A stretch of 64,000 bases of DNA. It comes from Brachionus manjavacas (lineage: Eukaryota > Rotifera > Eurotatoria > Ploima > Brachionidae). Under the pieces are notes generated by a model. The model was not told the DNA's origin, did not search any database, and saw only the letters and a program-made list of their open reading frames with translations. The stretch is from assembly GCA_019054805.1 (NCBI GenBank), contig JAHQIY010000004.1, positions 620,001-684,000 of the forward strand, given 5' to 3'. The translations under genes and the position numbers were made by a program. Below are positions 1 through 11,153 of the stretch, in pieces (the first letter of the stretch is position 1; every line of letters starts with the position of its first letter).

Positions 1-1005
1 TTGGACGGAATAAATTTTATTGTCCTAATAATTTCTTATTTTATATTTCTAGAAAAAAACCGATAGATGATATTACTTTGAATTGTATGAAAATATAAAA
101 CTGAAAATTTTAAATTATTTAAATAGCGATGACTGAATTTTAACATTTAAATAAAATAAATTTACAAAACTCTAATTAAAATAGATAGTAGAGACAAAAA
201 TAAATAAACCTTATTGTTATTTTATTTGATCATTAATATTTCCCTGATAATCAAAATTAATTCTTATTTGCTGAATTTAGTGAAGCAAATTTTGTTTCAT
301 GTTTTTTTCATCATCAAAGTTTAAAAATCTCAATTTTGTCAATTTAATAAAAAAGGATTTTGTTTTTGTAATTTTTGAAAGGTTTGAATGAAAATCGACA
401 ATGCCAATCTACAATTTATCTGCAAAAACATGACTAATTTTGGTAAATAGAACTCTTTTAAAAAAGGAGTATAGTCTCTTTTAATTCTTGGATAGTAGAC
501 CTTATCACCCTCGCCCCCTTCTATTCCAAAATCAAAAAGTTAAAATTAATCTTAAATTTTAAATTAGTGATAGGTCTTAACTAAACTAATTTAGTTTAGC
601 CGACAAATTATTAGTTAGCATCAGGAAATCTATGCAAATTCTAAATAAAATGAATTTTAAATTTCTTATTTTCCTGGTTTGAATTCATTTCATTCTGTTC
701 CATTTATTGCAATTCTGATGAAAGAATATATAAAATAAAGAAGGTATCGAATAACCGACTCCATTGTGTAATTGGTACCTCAAATTTTCGAATATGTAAA
801 CCTGTCACTTTTTATTTCAATTTATCAATCTCTAATTTATTTATTCTATATTTAATTCTTTTTATATTACACTTTGCATTATTTTTTCTTATTTTTTTTT
901 TTATTTTGATATAAATAATTAGTTCGAAGCATTCAAACAAATAAATAGCAATTTGCACCCAAAATTTATTTGGTCATTTTCTATAAATTTTTCTTGAGAA
1001 AAAAT
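1..1005. other. A+T-rich stretch, no gene seen
   Basis: Lies 3' of the dopamine receptor gene. It shows homopolymer-rich A+T sequence, no long reading frame and no recognised element on either strand. Confidence 0.5.
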
Positions 1006-1078
1006 TAATAATAATAAAAAGCTAAGGGAAGCAAGTTTATGGAGGCGGTCTACTAGGATATCGTCTTTGGTAGCACAT
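1006..1078 (-). mobile_element. LINE 3' terminus (GCTACC...TAGC-(ATT)n family)
   Basis: On the minus strand this short piece reads GCTACC, then a CTCC-containing middle, then TTAGC followed by TTTTTATTATTATT. The same architecture ends the LINE copies at 55797-55870 (minus) and 60120-60192 (plus). It is therefore probably a strongly 5'-truncated LINE insertion consisting only of 3' UTR plus the ATT tail. No coding sequence is left. Confidence 0.45.
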
Positions 1079-1538
1079 AGGTAAATTAAGTGGTCTGAAT
1101 AGCGAGTCCAGAATGCGATGCTCTATAAATTATTTTGATTTTTTTTTGCAATTAAGGCAACACGAAAATATTTAAAAATGACAAAATTTTTCAAAAAAAT
1201 TAGGAATTTTAAAAATTTGCTTAAACTTTTTTAAAATTAAAAAAATTTACATTAGTAAGTCAAAGAGCTGCTGACTGTTGATATGAAAGCTAATTTAACT
1301 TGAAAATTTTTACTAATTTTACTATTTTTCTTGAAAAAAAAATTAATTGAAAAAAATAAAATTTTTAATTTTTTTATAAAAATGAAAATAAATGAGCACT
1401 AAAATTGATTCGAATTGCATGTTTCTAATTTCTTCTTCATCACACTTGAATGAATTTGATTTAAATATTCATCGTCTTCGTTGCACTCGTACGAAAAGCC
1501 TAATTTAGCACCTTGAAAAAAAAACCTTAAATTCTGAA

Positions 1539-1544
1539 TTTATT
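1539..1544 (-). promoter_or_regulatory. Candidate poly(A) signal of the dopamine receptor gene
   Basis: AATAAA on the minus strand about 23 nt after the receptor stop codon. The motif is frequent in such A+T-rich DNA, so the position is the only support. Confidence 0.3.
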
Positions 1545-1566
1545 CGGCAACAAAAAAATAAAAATG

Positions 1567-2327
1567 CTAACTTGTATCATTGTGAAAAATGTCTGAGCCG
1601 TTTTGAAGCGGCTGCTGGATCGTCTTGAACCGGTATCTTGTCCCAATCGGAATTTGTCCTGTTTTTTTCTTGCAGTTGGACGAAATTGACATGTGTTTTG
1701 ACATGGACTTTTTTGGACCATTCAACATTTTGGGCTCAAAAATTTTGATCGGCTTTTTTAGCTGAGACGGATTTTTTTGGACAAACATATTGTTAATTTT
1801 TTTGCGAAAACCTTTTGAAAAATTTTTCGAAGTTTTTCTCTCTTGGACTTTTTTAAACTGCATCGTCTCAGCCTCCAAATAGGAAGACTTGAACGAATGC
1901 CAAGGACTCTTAAGACCAGAATTTTTGGACAACACCAGCTCAAAGTCTCTGCACAATGGACAAGAAGGTTTAAAATTATCAACATTTTTTAATTTATTTA
2001 CAGAATTGATCAGTCGACTTGAGGCAAGATGGTGTTTAGAGTCCCGAGTGTTCAGACTCGAGCTCTGCATACTAAACATGAAATTTTTCCGCTTTTTATT
2101 CTTCAGAAAACTTGCCGGAAAGAGAATTTTGTAAAAGGCGCGTCGAAAGTCACGTGAACTGAACGCATAAATTATTGGATTGCAGCCCGAGTTCAGATAG
2201 CCAAACCAGGTGAACACAAAAAATATGCTGTCGTGTAAATCACTCAAATTGGCCTGGAAAATTCCGGTGATCACATTGTAGATAAAGAATGGCAGCCAGC
2301 AAATAATGAATACTCCCATTACAATTC
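1567..2327 (-). CDS. Dop1R2: Dopamine receptor Dop1R2-like, exon 3 (TM6, TM7, C-tail)
   Basis: Codes residues 468-719 of the receptor. TM6 has CWLPFF with the toggle tryptophan at residue 477 and proline at 479. TM7 has TWFGYLNSGCNPIIY, so the NPxxY motif falls at 516-520. It is followed by SRDFRRAF of helix 8, which is very close to what I recall of the arthropod Dop1R2/DAMB family. The acceptor AG is at 2329-2328; the first two bases complete the Gly467 codon. The C-tail is about 190 residues, basic and serine-rich, with no obvious palmitoylation cysteine right after helix 8. The third extracellular loop lacks the cysteine pair found in fly DAMB. The stop is TAG at 1569-1567. Confidence 0.88.
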
Positions 2328-2639
2328 CTTTTTTTTCAAATAATAATTATTAATAAAAAATTCTAAATTAAATTTAAGTTTTTATTTGGGACAAAATATT
2401 AAATTTCTTAATTATTGAAGCGTTAGTTTACTCAATGGCAAATGAGGAAAAGACGTCACTGGGCTTGTTCGAATAAATGTGTAAAAGAATATAACAGTTA
2501 GAGTTGGAATATCAAAAAAGATGTTTTTTTTCTAATTTTTATTGTCATTTTAATTATATTGGTGTCAATTAAAAAAATGGAAGGTTTTTTTATTTTTGTA
2601 AATTTGAATAATAAAGTATTCTTACTTAATTAAGAATTT

Positions 2640-3552
2640 TTAGAATTGAATATAAAAAATTAAAAAGTTTATAGTTTAATTTTTGTGTTTGAATTACAAA
2701 ATGTATCTAATGTTGAAATAACATTGAAAAAGATCGATGTTTCAAATATTTTTTTTAATTTCAAAAAAAAAAATAATTTTAAGCTAATATTGCAAACATG
2801 AAAAAATTTTCTTTTTTTTTTTTAATTTTGACTTTGGGTTTGTGATATGATGATCCTTAAAGATAATATTTGTTTAAAAAGCGTAGATAGCTTAAATAAG
2901 AAGAAAACCAATTTTTCCGGGTCTAGTCGCTTAGGTAAACTATGGTTCACCTGTTACTGGAACAATTCTTGTTCTCAGGTTTTATGAACAATTAGTTGAC
3001 CAAATCTAAAAATTGTTCAACTATTATGAAATTTTTTCATCTATTTAGAAAAAAGCTAATGCAATGATAAAAAATAAAATAGAAGATTTAAAGTTTGACA
3101 GAGTAGGTAAAATTTGCGAAATAGATGAATCTATGTTTCCCAAAGTCAAACACTTGGAAGAGGAAAAATTAATTTTAATTTTCTTTAATTTTTATTATTT
3201 ATGCTGAAAGGCAAAGATTTAAGTAGAGAGCGCATTTGGGTTGGGTATTTGGGATGGTTGAAAGGGTAATACCAAGTCAACCAGATCAGAGAAAATTCTT
3301 TTTCTAAAGCTCCTTCAGTAAAAAAAAAAAAAAATTATTAACTACAATTAATTATTTTTATTTCAGTTTCGAGAATTAGGCACTCTTTTAAATAGCTTTA
3401 TTCACATAATTTGTTCACATAATCTAAAAATTGTTCGTCTAATTCTATTTTGAACTAAACAATTGGGTGAACCAATATTTCACAAAACCTGAGAACAAAA
3501 ATTTTTCGGATAATAAGTGAACTATGGTTCACCTAACCGACTAGACCTAGTT
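2640..3552 (+). mobile_element. Merlin/ISXO2-like DNA transposon remnant, copy 1 (in intron 2)
   Basis: The core at about 3090-3320 encodes, with frame breaks, Gly-Lys-Ile-Cys-Glu-Ile-Asp-Glu-Ser-Met-Phe, then Glu-Arg-Ile-Trp-Val and Phe-Gly-Met-Val-Glu-Arg. These are the first DDE-Asp block and following block of ISXO2/Merlin-type transposases. The core is bracketed by an inverted repeat of about 80 bp (2920-3005 and 3465-3550) that includes GTTCTCAGGTTTT and GGTTCAC. An outer arm (2640-2919) is shared with the copies at 31531-31930 and 62270-63165, which lie in the opposite orientation. It is non-functional. The family call rests on motif pattern only. Confidence 0.55.
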
Positions 3553-3559
3553 TTTCAAT

Positions 3560-4317
3560 ATAAAATATAAAATTATATAAAATGAATAATATAAAATTAA
3601 TAAATGAATAAATGAATTATATAAAATAATTCACTTAGATTAAATGAATATAAAATTTAATCTAAGATGTTGATTTGCAAACTGAGTGCAAGAACCTAAA
3701 ATGTCGTACGCTGGAAAGTAATCCGATTTGAAAAAAGATTGAATGATTATCAATTTCGATTACATTAACTCAAGATAAAATAAACTAGACTTAGATTAAA
3801 AAGTTAAAGTTGATAAATTGATTTCATTTCAATCCGCTTTAAAAAAATACGATTTAATAGTACAGATTAGTCAAGGAGTAGATGCACTTGTAGTAATTTT
3901 TTCAAGAATTATTATTGCTCTGAGTAAACCAGTAAACCAAAAGCTTTTAGAAGTGCCATTGAAGTTTATTCAGACAGCTGTTGCTCCAAAAGCAAAAGAA
4001 TGCCTAGCTAGCCAATAATCAAATAAGTTTTTTGCTTTTTTCATTAAGATTTGTCTATATTTTGATTTTTGAAATATTGTATAATAAACATAATTTTTAT
4101 GAACAAAAACTAATTAATTTCAACTTATTAAGTAAACTGTTTTTGTACAAAATAGAATTTTTACTTTTTCAACAAATAGTAATTAATCTCAACAGAAAAA
4201 TAAAATTTAAACTAATTAACTTCAACATGGAGGAAATATTTTCTTCTTTTTTATACCTATAGGCTCGTGTCATGAACACGGACTTATAATTAAGGTAAGA
4301 TGTGAGCTGTTAGATAA

Positions 4318-4352
<35 letters not shown>

Positions 4353-4560
4353 TATTATACCTGTCACATTTCACAGAAATATATGTCTTCCAAGACTGTA
4401 AACAAATTTTGACCTAAAAACAAACTCATTTTTTAACCAAGCTGAAAAAACAGATCGTAATCAACTTTTTAAAGTTCTTCAATGCATTAAGTTCGAAAAG
4501 GTAGAAATAATTATATCATTCAATTGAAAAGAATAAAATTTTTGAAAAGTCTAAAATGAG
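3560..4560. other. Intron 2 sequence, no element recognised apart from a TA microsatellite
   Basis: A+T-rich. A 66-codon open frame at 3818-4018 has no ATG start and no recognised motif, so I do not call it a gene. Confidence 0.4.
4322..4348. repeat. (TA)n microsatellite
   Basis: About 13 uninterrupted TA units. Confidence 0.9.
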
Positions 4561-4659
4561 ATCTTTTTAAATAAAAATTAAACAAATGATGAAGAATGAA
4601 GCTGCACATCATGTCAGAATTATGCGTATTTTTCCATTATATGGCATAATCTAGAAAAT

Positions 4660-6070
4660 TTTGCATTCAGACGCTTTGGGTTTAAAATGTATAACTGAAA
4701 GACACCGTGCTAAAGACAAAGAGTGAGTATGAAATTACGGAAATTTTTTTTGGAATTGTTACAGATAACAAAAGTACGGTAGTTAAAACATCTAGACTTA
4801 TGAAATAAGAAATTGTTTCTATCCATTTCATGGGACATATACTCCAGCTAATTGTTAAAGAGGAATTGAATAATTGTAATTCTTCCCGACCTAGCCAACT
4901 AGAGGAGTTCGAAAAAAATGATCCAATTTTTAATTTTAAAAAGTTGAAATAATCTAAAAATCATGTTTTATTGTGACTTAATTTAATCATTGTCGTTTTA
5001 ATTTAAGCTAAAATGTTTCTTAGACAGTTATTAGAAAAATTCTGAATATATTTTAATGCTCTCACTCAAGATGTTCCTACTAGATGGCATAATAATTAAT
5101 AATTGTTCCTTTTGTATCCTAGCGGATAATAGGGAGGCGTCCATCTCCTTTTTGAGCAGCGGCTTGTGTACTTGAAGGAGGAGCTATCTGACACAAAGGC
5201 TACCGCATCAAGTTGATCATCTTTACCGCAATTTTTTACTAGATAGCATTCAATTAATTTAATTTTATTAATTTAATTATACTAATTTAATTCTAAACCG
5301 TATTTTAATACTTCATAATTACGTTGGTGCAATTTTCCACTTACCAGAATATAGAAATCTTGCTTTAAATTTGCTAAATCAAAAAGAGTTTGAGATTCTT
5401 TCTCAAAGTTTAAAATGTTTGAAATTGTCCTTTTGATTAGTTAAGTTAAAAAATGAGTGGAGAAACTTATGTGACTACTAGTATGATAGCACCTGGATTA
5501 AAATTTATTAGGAGAAAGATGGTATTAATATTGGAAATAAATAAGTAGAAAAAAAATGATATTTGGTTTATTGAAAGCTGCTTTAAAACAAAATATATTA
5601 TCTTTTATAAAGAATTCGAGTTCATAAACCGAAATGAACGTAATTGTACAATCGAAAAGGCTTAAAATTTTCTAATTGATCTTTTAAAATCTAAAAGATT
5701 TAAGGAACTAATTGCTAGTGCTAGAAAAGAGGGAAGCATAAAGGATCATTCATTAAAGAAAATGCTCAACTTTGTAGACTAAAAATTAATTTGAGGAAGA
5801 ATCAATTGATTTTAAATAAGAGTTTAATAAATATGGGAAAGATAGAAGTAATATCGATGTATTGGATTACTGGAGGTTTAATTAATCCCAATTTCCTATA
5901 CTTACTAGTTTAGCCTCTGTTTTTTTAGCAGTCCCAGCAACAAGTATTCCGAGTGAAAGATTTTTATCACATGCAGACTATCAACTTTGAAACCGAAGAA
6001 ATTGGCTGTCAAAAAAAATTTTGGAAAATAATGTTAATTTACGAAAATTAAGAAATTTTAGATTAACTCA
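4660..6070 (+). pseudogene. Decayed hAT transposase (in intron 2)
   Basis: Several hAT blocks appear in the right order on the plus strand, interrupted by stops and frame changes. They are: Val-Thr-Asp-Asn with a Val-Val-Lys helix (about 4755-4785); a Gly-His-Ile-Leu-Gln-Leu-Ile-Val-Lys block (about 4830-4860); Gln-Asp-Val-Pro-Thr-Arg-Trp (about 5068-5090); Glu-Phe-Glu-Ile-Leu followed by Ser-Gly-Glu-Thr-Tyr-Val-Thr (about 5385-5480); and the C-terminal dimerisation signature Val-Pro-Ala-Thr-Ser-Ile-Pro-Ser-Glu-Arg (about 5930-5962) followed by Asn-Arg-Arg. The last motif is diagnostic of the hAT superfamily. Terminal repeats and the N-terminal zinc finger were not found. A short insertion at 5091-5249 interrupts it. 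Confidence 0.75.
5091..5249. mobile_element. Short SINE-like insertion inside the hAT pseudogene
   Basis: The interval is clearly less A+T-rich than its surroundings and is bounded by imperfect 12-bp direct repeats, ACTAGATGGCAT (5079-5090) and ACTAGATAGCAT (5238-5249). Ignoring it, the hAT peptide runs on after the Pro-Thr-Arg-Trp block. I could not find tRNA A/B boxes, so 'SINE-like' refers only to size and flanking duplication. Confidence 0.4.
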
Positions 6071-6394
6071 ACATTGATAACTTAAGCACATGAAATTTAA
6101 AATTTTAACTTTATTTTTCAAATTTAGTAATTGTTTTTTTTTATTTTGTGAATTTTTTGTAATTAATTAAACATTATACAGAACAAAATTAGTTATCTTT
6201 TAGTAAAATAGTTAGTTAGTTAAGGTTATCTAATTGGGACGAACTTCACAACCCCTAAGTCTTGATGAGAAAAATAATTTTTTGCCTGCTTTTTTGATAC
6301 TGAGAAAATTTGTTCCAAAAAAAATCATTAATTGAACTGATGGCGACTACGGCTCAGTCTTTTGTCTTCCCTGAGTAAAAATAAAAAATATTAC

Positions 6395-7524
6395 CCAAAG
6401 TTTTTGCTGCTTTTTGTTCCCTGGTGAATTTTTTGAGCTTCTTTGCCAAACTAAGACCCTTGACTTTGGTGGCTAACGAATTGCTCAACTTGATCTCACT
6501 CTCGTTGTAATTAAAATAAAAATTTGATGTGCTTGACAGATTTGAGTCAGTTCGCTTACACTTTGTTCTAAACGAACTAAAAAGACATCCAACATTGCCC
6601 ACTTGACTTAAATTGTGTCTGACTAGTTCTTGAGTCTTGTGACTATTGGATCTAACATCAGACATCAATTTACTGTGCCCATGATAGTGGAGACTGTAAA
6701 AAAGGAGCAACTTTTTCCTCGAACCATCAAAGTGGACGTCTAGAAATTTTTTTGTCTGACCAAATTTTCTATACGCTCTGTCCATTCTTCTGCTCATCCT
6801 ATCGATCAGATTAGCACGGTTCATTTTTACATTGTCCACATCATCAATACATTCCAAATCCATGTTTTGAAGTGAGTAAGACCTTGTGAGCGTCTTAGGT
6901 GGACCGTTCTGGATCAGGGACGAAAAAGAGCTGCTAAATGGACCCATTGAGCTCAGGTTGCTGACCAGCAGGCATTCAAGCGATTTGGACAGCTCGAATG
7001 CTTTGCAGGTCTTTTGATTTTGGCTCGGCATTAAAGCTACTTTTTGACTGACTATTTTTGGATTGATACTTTTGAATTGATTATTAGTGCCTCCGCGGTG
7101 TATCCTCAGGATCAAAGGCTTGCCATCGGCTGTCTTACAGTTGAGTTTTTGGCCAGTTTTGAGAGCGTTCATTTGAGTGGTAGCCGCTCGATACATCCTC
7201 ACGTACACAAAGATCATGATGGGCAGCGGTATGTAGAAAGAAACAAGAGATGAAAAGACAAGGTAGTAGAGATCGTTGGGAAAATGGCACTGATTTGGCG
7301 GATAGACAGGAGTGAGCCAGCGCCAGTAGGCTATGGCCGGAAAGGAAATGAATGCTGAGCCTATCCAGATGATAAGAACAAAGAGCAGCCAGTGTCGGGT
7401 GAGCCGACGGTCGTGGTAGTTGATCGGGTCCGATATGGCCGAGTGGCGGTCCAGAGCGATTATCAGCAGAGAGTTGATTGAGGCTGTCGATGCACAAATG
7501 TCTATTGAGTGCCACACATCGCAT
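6395..7524 (-). CDS. Dop1R2: Dopamine receptor Dop1R2-like, exon 2 (TM3-TM5, ICL3)
   Basis: Codes residues 91-466 (plus one base each of codons 90 and 467). Cys91 (disulfide, 3.25) and Asp98 (amine-binding, 3.32) sit in CDVWHSID, followed by ASTAS. The TM3 end reads Asp115-Arg116-His117, a DRH instead of DRY. TM4 Trp143 is present, and Cys169 is the ECL2 partner. TM5 carries all three catechol-contact serines (181, 182, 185) and Pro189. ILRIHRGG (residues 228-235) and KKFTREQKAAKTLG at the end of the loop closely resemble the DAMB/Dop1R2 group. The third intracellular loop is about 255 residues, unusually long. The donor is GTAATA at 6394; the acceptor AG is at 7526-7525. Confidence 0.9.
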
Positions 7525-8430
7525 CTTTCAAACAGAATTAATTTAAAAAAGTTAAAACTAAAAAAAGAGACATTTTTTTTTTAAATGGGAGATATCAAGT
7601 TTTGTTTTGAAAGGCTTTTTTTAAGGGATTTTGGGCAAATTTTCTCCAAATAGCAACTTTTTTTTGTCAAAGACTTTACAATGATTTTGTCAGGCCTTTA
7701 AATAAAATTTTCAATTTCTTTTTTCACCATTGCATAATTCAGCTATGCCAATACTTGTTAAATATTTTAATTATTTTATTAAGGTTTTTGTTTTGTTAAA
7801 TTTTGAGTTAAAAATGATCGTTTTGGTTAGATAAAGTTGCAAAAATTTAATTTAAGATTTAGTTTTAGTATTTTTTAAAAATCTTTCAAAACAGACTCTT
7901 CAGAATTTTTGCAAAAAATTAAACCTCATTTCGTGAGAATTTTTAGATAAATTTATTTTTTGTATTATGACTTTTTGGTACAATTTTTCCAATCAATGGT
8001 AAATTAAACACTAAGAGTTTACGTATGTGATAAACCAATTCCTCAGCCATCTCAACCAAGAGTAACTTAACATTCAGTAAAGTAACAAACGTGGGTAGTG
8101 TGTATGTAATACCCAATTATAGATATAAATTTTGTTTTTTTAATTAATTTGTCAGTTTTTCAATAGCTTTTTTGAATAATAAAGTTCCTCCCATTCAACG
8201 TTTCTCGTTTATCCTATTTCCCATGGCCTTTCAAGCCCAAACCCTGATCCATTACACATATATCTTTTTTAATAAAGCTGTATCTAAGTTATTTTTCTGA
8301 TACCAAAATTAATTTTTTAAAGCTAAAATATTATTTAGTATCAGTTTTAATACACTGATATCTATACTATTTTATTTTTTCAACTTTGCTTAATTTCAAC
8401 TTTTGTATAGTCATATTTAAAAACACGTTT
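7525..8430. other. Intron 1 sequence, nothing recognised
   Basis: A+T-rich with poly-T runs. No coding motif or repeat partner found within the window. Confidence 0.4.
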
Positions 8431-8436
8431 AAATAA

Positions 8437-9575
8437 ATGCATTCATATTTAAAAATTCAAAATTACATTATTTCTAATCTATATCAAACAAAAGGGAATC
8501 AAAAATTTTCTGAGGAAAGCAGAAAGTGTTTTTATAAGTGCAGCACAGATTGCCCAAAGTCTTTATATATTTTGATAAGAAATGATTCATTTGATTATGA
8601 AATTTACATTTCAAATGACAATCACATTCACACAAACACTAATGAAACTCAAATACCAACTGAAACAAAGGAATTTGTAATTGAACAATATACCAGAAAT
8701 GGTATACGTAAGCCACACACAATACCAAATTTAATATTAGAACGTGGATTAGCACAAATAACTATTTTACAGTTATACAAATTAATAAGTAGACAAAAAA
8801 AAAATTTTTGGTCCTTCCCAATGTCTCCTAGGTGACTTTCGTTACTTCTTCACAACTAATCGATTGATTAAATTTATGGATAATAATAATAGAATATGCG
8901 TTGATGCAACAAATAAAGTTAATTACCAAGGTTACTTAGATATTGTAATTGGTACAACTGATCAAGCCAAACAATTTCACCCATTTGGAATAGCATTATG
9001 TTATGGGGAAACCACAGATGACTATGATTTCACTTTTAAGGCTCCTCTTAAATACAAGGAGTCTATTTCACGAAAGCAGGAAATGAAATAAATTTTCAAA
9101 GCAAGAAGTAAAAGCACACTATAATAAATTAAAATCTCTTCAATTTGATAATTTTGACAACTTGCTGTATGAATCTAATAAGATACGTGTACTTCAATTA
9201 AATGCAACAAAGTGGAGGCTAAGTACCTGTACTTACATCAATTATTTGAAAGATTACAAGTGTAAGCATATAACAGCACTTAGCATACGTCTTGGCTTTG
9301 ATGTCTATCCTGCAGCTGCATTAGCCTAACCAGTCGAGCAGAGAAGAAAGAGAGGAAGACCAAAAAATGGTACACCTGCTTTACAAATTTAGCTACGAGA
9401 GACACAAGATGTACCATCAATATAAGCAGCTTCATCAACACAGCCACCAAACAATATACTTAATGCTACGTCAAATAATATTGTTAAGCGTAAAGCTAAC
9501 AGAAACGCCAGGTATGAACCTTTTAAGCATGTAACAAGGGCTCGATTAACAAGAGGTTGTACAAAGAACTCTTAA
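8437..9575 (+). pseudogene. Decayed Mutator-like (MULE) transposase
   Basis: Open segments at 8437-8835 and 8834-9091, then about 9100-9575, with stops and frame changes. The middle part contains Phe-Phe-Thr-Thr-Asn-Arg-Leu, then a strand with the catalytic-type Asp (ICVDATNK), YQGYLDIVIGTTD, FHPFGIAL and ETTDDYDFTFKA, the typical order of the MULE transposase domain. After a central deletion (about 9090) comes a SWIM-like CxC..CKHI pattern (Tyr-Lys-Cys-Lys-His-Ile) at about 9215-9290 and then an AT-hook-like Lys-Arg-Gly-Arg-Pro at about 9346. No terminal inverted repeats were identified. It is inactive; an internal deletion derivative is likely. Confidence 0.75.
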
Positions 9576-9599
9576 ATTATGTTTTATATTTGATTCACA

Positions 9600-10860
9600 G
9601 ACAAACTATTATTTTTATACGCTCTATGTACCTGTTAAATGTACCTGATTCTTTTTTAATTTATTTAAATAAAATTTATTTTATTAAAAATTCAAAATAT
9701 ATATTTGATTTTAAAATTATGATTACATAAAAAAATTTTGATATTGATAAATTAAATTAAGTACTAGAAAAAAAATTGATACCAAAAATATAAATTAGAT
9801 ATGTTTAGAAAAAATTAGGTACGGTGAAAAATATATGACGTGATTATATAAAGACCTGCTTTGAAATGGTTATTTCAAAAAATCAAAATGGAAAAACTCT
9901 TCTAAAATTACTAACAAAAGCTTTTTGAATAGTTTTATTCATTTTTTATGAATAATTTTTTTATATAAAACTTAAAATGTTGAATTAATCGTTGAATAAA
10001 ATTTTTTCTGTTATTTTGAAAAATTGATGGTAAAAAAATTTAAGTAAATTAAATGTCTGTAAAAACACCATTTCATGTAAGAAAAACTTGAACTTGAATG
10101 ATTGAAATTCGATGAATTTGAATTTTTTTTCTTCAGTTATTTTTATAATGATTTTTTTTATGATAATTTTTGTATCAATTTTAAGTTGTTAAAAAATTTA
10201 CACTTATTTGTGGAATATAATTATTAAACAAATTCTTAAATAAAATTAAAAAGATACTAAAAATTTTAAAATTTTTTTATGAATTTTTGAAAAAGGAAAA
10301 AAAAAATTTGATTCAATTTTAAGACAAAAATTGACGTAAATTTCGGTAAATTCTTTTAAAAAAAAAAGATAAAAAATCGTAAAAATTCAACAAAAATGAA
10401 AAAAATGGATTTTTTAATATTTCATTCAATTTTTTTTAAACAAATAATGAAAATTAATATTTAAACATTATTTACAAAATAAATTTTATTTTCTAGCTTT
10501 TTTTGCTTTTAAGCTGACGATAACGATATCTTTCAAAAAATAATATTTATTTTTTAAAATAAAAAATATATTTAGATGAAAATAAATTATCTAGTTTATA
10601 TCTATATTTTCGGATTGCACTACTACTTAAAGTAATTCTGAATCTTTTCTTTGTTTTAAAAGAAAGCTCTGAAGAAGTGACTAAGTCCACTAAGTCCATT
10701 TCTTTAAACAAAAATTAAATTTTTTGTGCTTTTAAACTAAAAAAAAATTACTCTTATAAAGATTCAAATTTTTTTAAAAAGCTGGGCTTGTAAAATTTAT
10801 TCCAATTGGATCCACATTCAAAGAAGCTTGGGACAAGGCAGCCAACAGCTTACTTATATG
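9600..10860. other. Intron 1 sequence, nothing recognised
   Basis: Low-complexity A+T-rich sequence with no long open frame and no repeat partner in the window. Confidence 0.4.
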
Positions 10861-10904
10861 AAATGCTTAGTGGTTAAGCAATTTTGCTCAATCCAAAAAT
10901 ATAT

Positions 10905-10987
10905 GTCTGCAAAAACTCTACAATTTAATTGCACCCTTGATTACAATACTTTTTAATGATGTGTAAATTGCAGAGTATTTTGCAGAC
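10905..10987. repeat. 83-bp hairpin element (MITE-like)
   Basis: The left arm (10905-10927) begins GTCTGCAAAAACTCTACAAT. The right arm (10963-10987) read in reverse begins GTCTGCAAAATACTCTGCAA, so the arms pair over about 23 nt. A related half-copy lies at about 53510-53545, just before a LINE fragment. Confidence 0.5.
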
Positions 10988-11153
10988 TTATTTTACTGCA
11001 TTAAGAAAATTTGCTTATAATTAAGCATTTTACAGAATTAAATTATCTCTTTTAGTAAAAAAGCTGTTCAAGTTTTTCTGAACTGAAAAGATCGAATGGA
11101 AACGAACTTCACAACCCCAAAAATTTTTTCTTTGAGGAAAATCAAGTATAGAC

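Noticed and set aside
3818-4018. 66-codon plus-strand frame in intron 2
   Set aside because: Non-ATG start, no recognised domain, and no repeat partner; chance opening or decayed fragment cannot be separated.
4032-4262. Phe/Leu/Asn-rich frame, and similar ones at 30309-30521, 35620-35835, 38317-38526 and 58515-58745
   Set aside because: Low-complexity translations of A+T-rich DNA without motifs.
7135-7524. 129-codon minus-strand frame overlapping exon 2
   Set aside because: Out-of-frame shadow of receptor exon 2; the other frame carries all GPCR motifs and the exact splice joins.
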